Both the position numbers and the translations under genes were made by a program. A stretch of 35,634 bases of DNA from Pseudomonadota bacterium. GTDB taxonomy: Bacteria; Pseudomonadota; Gammaproteobacteria; Berkiellales; Berkiellaceae. The stretch covers positions 1 to 35,634 of the forward strand of contig JAFECR010000012.1 of assembly GCA_018242045.1 (NCBI GenBank). Direction: 5' to 3'. Shown in pieces: positions 30,714-35,634 of the stretch. How positions within the stretch are numbered: the first letter of the stretch is position 1; each line of letters starts with the position of its first letter. The notes under the pieces were generated by a model. The model saw only the letters and a list, made by a program, of their open reading frames with translations, was not told the DNA's origin and searched no databases.

Positions 30714-31664
30714 GTGAGTAATATTTGGGATAAAACAATTGATATAAGAGAAGCGCTTGTTAGTGAATTAATATTATCTCAATTTAAATTAAAAACATCA
30801 GTTATTAAATCTCTCGGGGAAGGTTATGACAACAGTGCATTTTTGGTAAACGATAAGTTTGTCTTTAGATTTGTGCATCGTGAGCAGCTCAGCCCGACAT
30901 GCATGGCTAACGAAATTACACTTTTACCCTACTTATTTGAGCATCTTTCTTTCCCGTTGCCAAATCTTACAATGATAGGGCGGCCTACGGATATCTACCC
31001 TTTTCAATTTGCTGGCTATGAAATATTAGCAGGCAAGTTGCTTACAGAGCACCAGGCACCATTGATGGAAGATCCTGCGTTTGCAACCATTCTGGGCACT
31101 TGGCTAAAAGAGCTACATGCTTTGCCCATACTAAGTACACACAAAAAGTTAATTCAGGGCGAACATGATTGGCGGCTTGATGTTTCGTACCGCACTCAGA
31201 GCATGCTTGAAACTATCACACAATATAGACAGTATTTTATTGATGCCGGCTTTGAACCTGAGATATTAATTAAGAAAATAGAATTTTTTCAAGATTTAAA
31301 AGTTGATAAAAGCAGAGAATGTTATGTTCACGGTGATTTATATGCGAAACATATTTTAGTAAAAGAGAACGGGTTGCCTGCAGGCTTGATAGATTGGGGT
31401 GATATTCATATTGGAGATCCGGCTGCAGATCTTTCTATTGGTATAATGATTTTTAATGAAACTTCACTTAATTGTTTTTTAAATGCTTACACAAATTATA
31501 ATAAAGAAATGCTCGATATAGCATTATTTAGGGCATTTTTTCATTCCATTCTCTCTCTTCCTTATTTTGCACAAATCGGTGAAACCACTACTTCAAGCTG
31601 GGTAAAAGCGGCATTAGATAATGCTATTCGTTTGATAGATCAAAAAGAGAGTATTTTTCGATGA
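30714..31664 (+). CDS. APH-family kinase (aminoglycoside phosphotransferase-like)
   Basis: The 316-residue protein kinase-like enzyme has the catalytic HGD at 206-208 (YVHGDLYAKHIL), the metal-binding Asp227 in GLIDWGD and the following GDPAADLS at 234-241. These are the APH/choline-kinase hallmarks. The substrate cannot be read from sequence; macrolide, aminoglycoside or small-metabolite phosphorylation are all possible. The start is GTG after GAGGA. It lies just outside the right end of the insertion sequence, within the island. Confidence 0.85.
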   Translation: MSNIWDKTIDIREALVSELILSQFKLKTSVIKSLGEGYDNSAFLVNDKFVFRFVHREQLSPTCMANEITLLPYLFEHLSFPLPNLTMIGRPTDIYPFQFAGYEILAGKLLTEHQAPLMEDPAFATILGTWLKELHALPILSTHKKLIQGEHDWRLDVSYRTQSMLETITQYRQYFIDAGFEPEILIKKIEFFQDLKVDKSRECYVHGDLYAKHILVKENGLPAGLIDWGDIHIGDPAADLSIGIMIFNETSLNCFLNAYTNYNKEMLDIALFRAFFHSILSLPYFAQIGETTTSSWVKAALDNAIRLIDQKESIFR

Positions 31665-31943
31665 AAATAAGAGATAAGAGTCCAGAAAATGACTCAGTTA
31701 ATACGTATGGTTAATTTGATGCAGGTTAACGAAAGCAGTTTTCAGCGTCGTTATGTTGGCATCTTGAATGCGAGAGCTTGTACGAGCAAACAGTCGATGG
31801 GGTATCGTAAGCTTTACTTGCTGACTTTTGACGAGACCTTACCGCATTGGTATGCCGGATGAACATGATGAAGCCATCGTTTATGAATGTAAGAAATAAA
31901 AAGCTTGACTTGAATGTGGAATTCAAAAATTAGGGTAGTAACC
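31665..31943. other. Gap without a convincing gene, possibly decayed coding sequence
   Basis: This 279-bp stretch separates the APH gene and the cupin gene. A 57-codon frame (31689-31862) and a short frame ending in MPDEHDEAIVYECKK just before 31901 are open, but neither resembles a known family and both lack clear ribosome-binding sites. It may be a worn gene remnant. Confidence 0.35.
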
Positions 31944-32324
31944 ATGAGTAGTGAGCGAGATATAGTTGAATCAAAAAACGCAAGCCCAATAGATCTGAAT
32001 AATATAAAACCTTTGGAATGGGGAAATGATTGTAAGGCCTGGTTTTTATTAGATAGAGAAAATTTATGCATCATACATGAAACAATGCCGCCAGACAGTA
32101 CTGAACAACTTCATTTTCATCGTGAGTCAGAACAGTTCTTCTATGTTTTATCGGGGGTATTGGGTATTTATATAAATGGCGAAACTTATTTTCTTAGTAC
32201 AAAGCAGGGAATGTTTATTCCAAAAGAATCCCCTCATAAAGTTTTTAATGATTCTGATTCAACAGTGGAATTTATTCTTTTTGCGACAAGTAGCCCACGT
32301 CATGATCGAGTTGAGGTTGCATAG
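31944..32324 (+). CDS. Small cupin-domain protein
   Basis: The protein has 126 residues from the ATG at 31944, which follows AGGGTAG. An in-frame ATG at 31914 is less likely. It is a single cupin_2 barrel. Motif 1 gives His57, His59 and Glu63 (HFHRESEQ), and motif 2 gives His98 (PKESPHKVFN), so a metal site is intact. Such proteins are often small-molecule isomerases, dioxygenases or binding proteins. Its role is not known. The truncated insertion sequence starts 9 bp after its stop. Confidence 0.85.
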   Translation: MSSERDIVESKNASPIDLNNIKPLEWGNDCKAWFLLDRENLCIIHETMPPDSTEQLHFHRESEQFFYVLSGVLGIYINGETYFLSTKQGMFIPKESPHKVFNDSDSTVEFILFATSSPRHDRVEVA

Positions 32325-32333
32325 CCTATGGAA

Positions 32334-32393
32334 AAATCTGTTTGGGACACCCCTTGAGTAGATAAATCTGTTTGGGACGCCCCTTGAGTAGGT
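32334..32393. repeat. Two 30-bp tandem copies at the truncated IS end
   Basis: Units at 32334-32363 and 32364-32393 differ at two positions. Each encodes 10 residues of the transposase HTH (TQGVSQTDLS-like), so the duplication keeps the frame. The complete copy at 29408-30583 has this segment once. Confidence 0.85.
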
Positions 32394-32743
32394 TCTTTAA
32401 AGATTTGTTGTTTTAATTTTTCAGTTGCTCGCTGGTGTTTAAGAATACCTGGGAACTGCTGATGAAAATAACGATGACAGGCTTTGCAATAAAACTTGAA
32501 TGCTTTAAAGCGCAAGACGGTATTTCGATGACCGAGGGACTCATGTTTAAGCTGGCGAAAGAAAGCATCCTTTTTGCGCAGTTTGGAATTACCGCAATAG
32601 GGACATTTAGGCTTGCGGTAATATTTTGCATGGATGACAAGTGGGTTTGGTCCGCTAACTTTAGTGACTGTAAAGCCTGGTAAATTTAATATAACATTGT
32701 ATGGGGAATCTTTAACCTCTTTTGCTAGTATTTTCACACACAT
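32334..32743 (-). pseudogene. Truncated ISL3 transposase
   Basis: The frame covers the zinc finger and part of the HTH, then the tandem duplication, and runs on leftward to 32300 over the cupin end. The catalytic domain is absent. It differs from the complete copy by scattered substitutions and a one-base length change near the start (an ATT replaces the ATG used there), so it is non-functional. Confidence 0.9.
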
Positions 32744-32836
32744 AGCTTAAGATATTTTGGTTAAAGCGCCCCGCTTGTTGGGGTAGAGCCAAATAATTGG
32801 ATACGAATATAAGCTAAATAGAGCAGGATCAGACTC

Positions 32837-33820
32837 ATGTTACAAACTATACTCTGGGTAGGAGCAGTACTTATTGGAGGTGCTGTTGCTTTCTGGACTG
32901 GCAGGTATGTAATCAATTGTATTAGAGGTAAGCATAAACAAAACAACGAAAAAGGGTCCGCTATTCATCAAGAGAATCATATTATTAAGAAATTAAACAA
33001 AGTTCTAGAAATATCAGCCGTAGATGTGAATGTTGATGAGGTTGTATCCCCAGAAAAGGTCGATCGAAATCGTAGCCCCACTTTAAATGGAACAGGATAT
33101 ATTTTTTACCCTTTGACACCTATTGGTAAAGCATTTGTGACAAACGAAGCACAAAAAAATAAGAAGGTCATTGAAATAGGAGCTGGGTTTAGTGATCTAT
33201 CCATTGAAACCTTAAGAAAAGGGATCTTAAAGTATACTGCGAATGATATGTCTGAAGCACATTTAAAAATGTTGGTAAAAAGAGTTAAGGAAACACTTTC
33301 TCATGATACCCTTCTTTCTCTTACCCTCATCCCAGCTAAAGCCCCCCAAGAATTGCCTACTGCTAAACAAGAGTATGATGCCATTATTGCAGAAAAGGTC
33401 ATTCATTTTATGAAACCTGATGAAATCATTGAATTTTTAAATTGGTGTAAGATGGCATTAAAAGAAGGGGGAAAATTATATATAACTGTGGCCTCACCTT
33501 ATTCTAAGGCATATCAAAAAATGTTACCTGATTATCTGAAACGTCAAAAAGATGGAGTGCTAATGGCAGGACACTTTCAACATATGACTCGTGATATGGA
33601 TCTCAATGCTGCTGTTAGCAGTAATTCAAAGTATAAAGTTCCTGATGAAATGGTACTGTTCGGTCGCAAGAATCTAGAAAAATTAGTTGAAAGCCAAGGA
33701 ATGGAAGTCATTTCTTCTTGTGCACTTAGGATTCCACTTGAAACAGAAAACGAGTGGGCTCTGGTAGAAGAAGAAGAAAGTAATGTGGTAGGCGTTATAG
33801 CAAAATGCAAACCTAGCTAA
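32837..33820 (+). CDS. Membrane-anchored SAM-dependent methyltransferase
   Basis: The 327 residues begin with a hydrophobic helix (about 4-28, ILWVGAVLIGGAVAFW) that looks like an uncleaved anchor. A polar linker follows. The Rossmann methyltransferase domain starts near 108, with motif I VIEIGAGFS at 111-119, acidic motif II near YTANDMSEAH, and YDAIIAEKVIHF for motif IV. The closing part has the usual ALKEGGKLYITVA. The substrate is unknown. AGGA precedes the ATG. It lies just right of the truncated insertion sequence. Confidence 0.82.
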   Translation: MLQTILWVGAVLIGGAVAFWTGRYVINCIRGKHKQNNEKGSAIHQENHIIKKLNKVLEISAVDVNVDEVVSPEKVDRNRSPTLNGTGYIFYPLTPIGKAFVTNEAQKNKKVIEIGAGFSDLSIETLRKGILKYTANDMSEAHLKMLVKRVKETLSHDTLLSLTLIPAKAPQELPTAKQEYDAIIAEKVIHFMKPDEIIEFLNWCKMALKEGGKLYITVASPYSKAYQKMLPDYLKRQKDGVLMAGHFQHMTRDMDLNAAVSSNSKYKVPDEMVLFGRKNLEKLVESQGMEVISSCALRIPLETENEWALVEEEESNVVGVIAKCKPS

Positions 33821-33833
33821 CTTGGCAGAATAG

Positions 33834-34129
33834 CTAAACTTGTAAGAAGTCTGTAATATCAATAATGCGATAGAAATAATTCGTTTCATAAACTCTGTCG
33901 GAAATGCCCCCCAAGTGCAGTAATACTGGAACTATACCAAAACCATGTGGGATCGCTAGGCGATTAATTTTTTCTTTAACGGCATCAATCACTCCATTCC
34001 TAATTCTCGACGTTTAAATTTAAATTCACATATAAATAAATTGCAGGTTTGTGTTTCTATTAAATAATCAATTTGACAGCTTTTTTTGTCTAAGAGACTT
34101 AATGAACCTACTTCTTTGTATGGCAGCAC
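33834..34129 (-). pseudogene. C-terminal remnant of an AAA-type ATPase with PD-(D/E)XK domain
   Basis: On the minus strand the frame reads SCQIDYLIETQTCNLFICEFKFKR and then, one base shifted, VIDAVKEKINRLAIPHGFGI and YETNYFYRIIDITDFL to a TAG. This matches the tail of ATPases found in Rickettsia and Legionella relatives, in which QID...E.K forms a nuclease-like site. A one-base deletion near 33987 breaks the frame, and the N-terminal ATPase part is missing. It lies just inside the right repeat of the putative island. Confidence 0.65.
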
Positions 34130-34145
34130 TTATTGTAAGATCTTT

Positions 34146-34177
34146 CCGTGCCAGTTCGAGCTTAGCCCCAGGCATCA
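34146..34177 (+). repeat. Degraded copy of the tRNA-Leu 3' end (putative attachment site)
   Basis: The 32 nt repeat 29331-29362 in the same direction with five differences, all transitions. The first 15 (CCGTGCCAGTTCGAG) are identical. The CCA reads TCA here. No upstream tRNA half is present, so it is not a tRNA gene. Confidence 0.7.
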
Positions 34178-34226
34178 TAATTGTCTGGGTCGCCCCCGTA
34201 ATATTGACATTAAACCACCATATATG

Positions 34227-34331
34227 TTAGTTTGAAAGCTTTTTAAGCTGCTCCAATTCATTTTTAGGCGGATATTGGTACATCAAAAATAATCCTGAGC
34301 CAAAAGTGGCAAAAATTAGCAGAATTTTAAC
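34227..34331 (-). pseudogene. Short membrane-segment reading frame, possible gene fragment
   Basis: The minus-strand frame encodes about 34 residues: a hydrophobic run (KILLIFATFGSGLFLMY), then QYPPKNELEQLKKLSN and a stop. It has no ATG at its beginning and no clear ribosome-binding site. It looks like the start of a small membrane protein that has been cut or decayed. Confidence 0.25.
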
Positions 34332-34357
34332 TTTTTAAATACTTAATAGGGAGAAAT

Positions 34358-35344
34358 ATGTTCGCGTTTTCTGCTATTTCCAAGGGTATAAAGCGATATA
34401 TTTGGCAAACTTTGACTATCGCAATCTTAGTCCTAGTACCTATGACTACGTTTGTTCAGGGTATGATCATTAGTTTCCTTGTATTAAGAACTTGTCTTGA
34501 TCTATGGAGCTATTTTAATTTCAAACCTTACTCGCTTATTAATAAAAATAAACAACCTGGAGATTGGAAAAACATATTACAAGAATTTTCCAAGAAAAAT
34601 GAACGCATTGCATTTTTTGGTTTCACTCGTGAAAATATCAGTGAAGAAATTGAACAGACTATAATGTATGGCAAAATAAAACCAACTCCTGTCAATCTTT
34701 GTGGTCCAATTGCCTTTTTAAATTTTTTGATAGTTCATGATCCTGCGCTTTTTGTAAAAACGTTATGTGAATATGCAGAAAATGGCTGCACACAAGCCCC
34801 TTTCTATCTTCAGTCATCATTTTGGGATCGTTACTTTCCACCTATAAAATGGAAAAACCGTACTTTTAGAAATTATTATACTGAAGTCAATATAGTCAAT
34901 TGTGAAATAAAGATGAACAATTCATTTTGCTTAGGCCTTGCTGGCGCATTTCTAAATACGCATAATTTATTAGGGTATAACAGCACTTGTTTATTTGAGC
35001 AATTCAAAGGTTACACTAACCCTAATAAAATTACTGGATGGTTAACGCAAGCAGGTTTTCAAAGCAGTTCAAATGTAGTGATTCATAATTATAGAAATAA
35101 CGCTGAAATGCCTATGTTATCTCGTTTTATTTTAGGCGGTCTTTACGATAAGGATAACCGAAAAAAGCAATATAATGCCCTACCCACCATCGGTCAGATT
35201 AATTTATCACAAAAAGTCGGAGATACACCAGTACACTATTTATTTGATGTTGCCAAGGGACATTGGACTTTTTCTGGCGATCAAGAAAGTGAGACTGATA
35301 ATTGTATTCAAGTCTCGACTAGCAATAGAAGTAATATAATGTAA
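34358..35344 (+). CDS. Membrane protein with Cys-Gly-Pro motif, possible papain-like fold, function unknown
   Basis: I do not recognise the family with certainty. The 328 residues open with one or two hydrophobic helices (about 17-48). A soluble part follows, with NLCGPIAFLNFL at 113-124. A CGP motif before a helix is typical of papain-like and C39-like cysteine peptidases (Cys115). Candidate His residues lie late (His293 in PVHYLF and His302 in KGHWTF), in the order expected for such a fold. Without an alignment this stays a suggestion. GGGAG precedes the ATG. It lies just right of the putative island. Confidence 0.7.
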   Translation: MFAFSAISKGIKRYIWQTLTIAILVLVPMTTFVQGMIISFLVLRTCLDLWSYFNFKPYSLINKNKQPGDWKNILQEFSKKNERIAFFGFTRENISEEIEQTIMYGKIKPTPVNLCGPIAFLNFLIVHDPALFVKTLCEYAENGCTQAPFYLQSSFWDRYFPPIKWKNRTFRNYYTEVNIVNCEIKMNNSFCLGLAGAFLNTHNLLGYNSTCLFEQFKGYTNPNKITGWLTQAGFQSSSNVVIHNYRNNAEMPMLSRFILGGLYDKDNRKKQYNALPTIGQINLSQKVGDTPVHYLFDVAKGHWTFSGDQESETDNCIQVSTSNRSNIM

Positions 35345-35455
35345 TTCGGGTTGTTGAAGCCACACTAAGGGGTTTAAATTAATGTCCTGGCATTTAATTA
35401 AAATCTAAGAGAAATTGTGGCGTAGGGATAATCCAATGAATACCTCTCTATTGTT

Positions 35456-35599
35456 TTAATTGTACTTTGTAAAAAAAACAGCTCCAGAAACAATCCCAAG
35501 CGTTCCAGGGACAAAAGTAGAAGAAACATCATTCTGCATAGCATTGACATAAACCGAAAACGTATACTGCTTCCACTTTGAATTTAGGAGTTTTGTCAT
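35456..35599 (-). CDS. Small open frame running into the right-end repeat
   Basis: A 47-codon frame starts at an ATG inside the repeat (35597-35599) and reads SKWKQYTFSVYVNAM, then FVPGTLGIVSGAVFF, to a TAA at 35456-35458. The text is protein-like and not random in composition. It may be the 3' end of a gene broken by the repeat, or a small protein whose start the repeat supplied. No family is recognised. Confidence 0.3.
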   Translation of the reverse strand: MTKLLNSKWKQYTFSVYVNAMQNDVSSTFVPGTLGIVSGAVFFTKYN

Positions 35600-35634
35600 T
35601 GCGAGCTTTTAGCGAAGCAATCCAGAAAATATCA
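35566..35634 (-). repeat. Inverted copy of the left-end palindromic repeat, cut by the window edge
   Basis: Read in reverse, it matches positions 68-146: the ATACTGCTTCCACTT end, GAATTTAGGAGTT, GTCATTGCGA and GCAATCCAGAAAATATCA. It has a few indels and substitutions relative to the left copy. The rest lies outside the window. The 35345-35455 stretch before it shows nothing I can name. Confidence 0.8.

Larger units (their letters stand above)
32334..32790 (-). mobile_element. Truncated second copy of the ISL3-family element
   Basis: This is the right-hand third of the element, with the right terminal repeat at 32764-32790. It is in the same orientation as the complete copy. The left two thirds are lost. 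The 8 nt after the right end (32791-32798, AAATAATT) are identical to those after the complete copy. Confidence 0.85.
29331..34177. mobile_element. Probable decayed genomic island at tRNA-Leu
   Basis: The segment runs from the 3' end of tRNA-Leu to a direct repeat of that end (27 of 32 identical). It holds an ISL3-family element, a truncated copy of it, an APH-like kinase, a cupin, a methyltransferase and an ATPase remnant. No integrase is visible, so it is either a remnant or was mobilised by another element. Island status is inferred from the duplicated tRNA end and the cargo. Confidence 0.5.

Noticed and set aside
31689..31862. 57-codon plus-strand gene after the APH gene
   Set aside because: It has no ribosome-binding site and no similarity I recognise; overlapping frames look equally plausible, so decay is more likely.
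32334..32393. CRISPR or other repeat array
   Set aside because: There are only two adjacent units with no spacers, and they code for part of a transposase.
34146..34177. A fourth tRNA
   Set aside because: Only the 3' 32 nt are present, the CCA is mutated and there is no anticodon arm.
29331..34177. Prophage
   Set aside because: No structural, packaging, lysis or integrase gene is visible in the segment.

Overview
This is a stretch of AT-rich gammaproteobacterial chromosome. Its housekeeping genes keep several Escherichia coli gene orders (purB-mnmA with icd; cspD/clpS-clpA, infA, aat, trxB, ftsK, lolA, rarA, serS; uvrY-uvrC-pgsA followed by tRNA-Gly, tRNA-Cys and tRNA-Leu). The accessory genes (a patatin-ankyrin protein, a probable permuted papain-like protein, long coiled coils, dispersed palindromic repeats) suggest a host-associated member of the Legionellales/Coxiellaceae. 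That placement is inference, because the window holds no rRNA or other decisive taxon marker.

Layout. 1-146: palindromic repeat. 152-7664: a leftward three-gene accessory operon with a patatin-like lipase carrying ankyrin repeats, a Lys/Ser-rich coiled-coil protein, and a large protein with a probable His...Cys permuted papain-like site. The two large proteins share a homologous C-terminal module of about 110 residues although their N-terminal parts are unrelated. 7756-22648: housekeeping block (purB, mnmA, icd, cspD, clpS, clpA, infA, aat, trxB, ftsK, lolA, rarA, serS). 22801-25302: an outer-membrane porin-like gene paired with a one-lobe phosphate-binding-type protein, then a BI-1/YccA membrane protein. 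25516-29362: tRNA-Ser, uvrY, uvrC, pgsA, and a tRNA-Gly/Cys/Leu cluster. 29331-34177: a small decayed island at the 3' end of tRNA-Leu, bounded on the right by a mutated 32-nt copy of that tRNA end. It holds a complete ISL3-family insertion sequence, a truncated second copy, an APH-like kinase, a cupin, a membrane-anchored methyltransferase and an ATPase remnant. 34358-35344: a membrane protein with a Cys-Gly-Pro motif, of unknown function. 35566-35634: an inverted copy of the left-end repeat, cut by the window edge.

How the genes work together. Aat adds Leu/Phe to N-terminal Lys/Arg, ClpS recognises such N-degrons and ClpA unfolds the substrates, so three N-degron genes sit within 4 kb. UvrY is the GacA/LetA-type regulator, in its usual place before uvrC. 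LolA, PgsA, the porin and its partner serve the cell envelope.

The best candidates for undescribed biology are the operon at 152-7664 with its shared C-terminal module, and a palindromic repeat whose last bases form the ribosome-binding site of pgsA.
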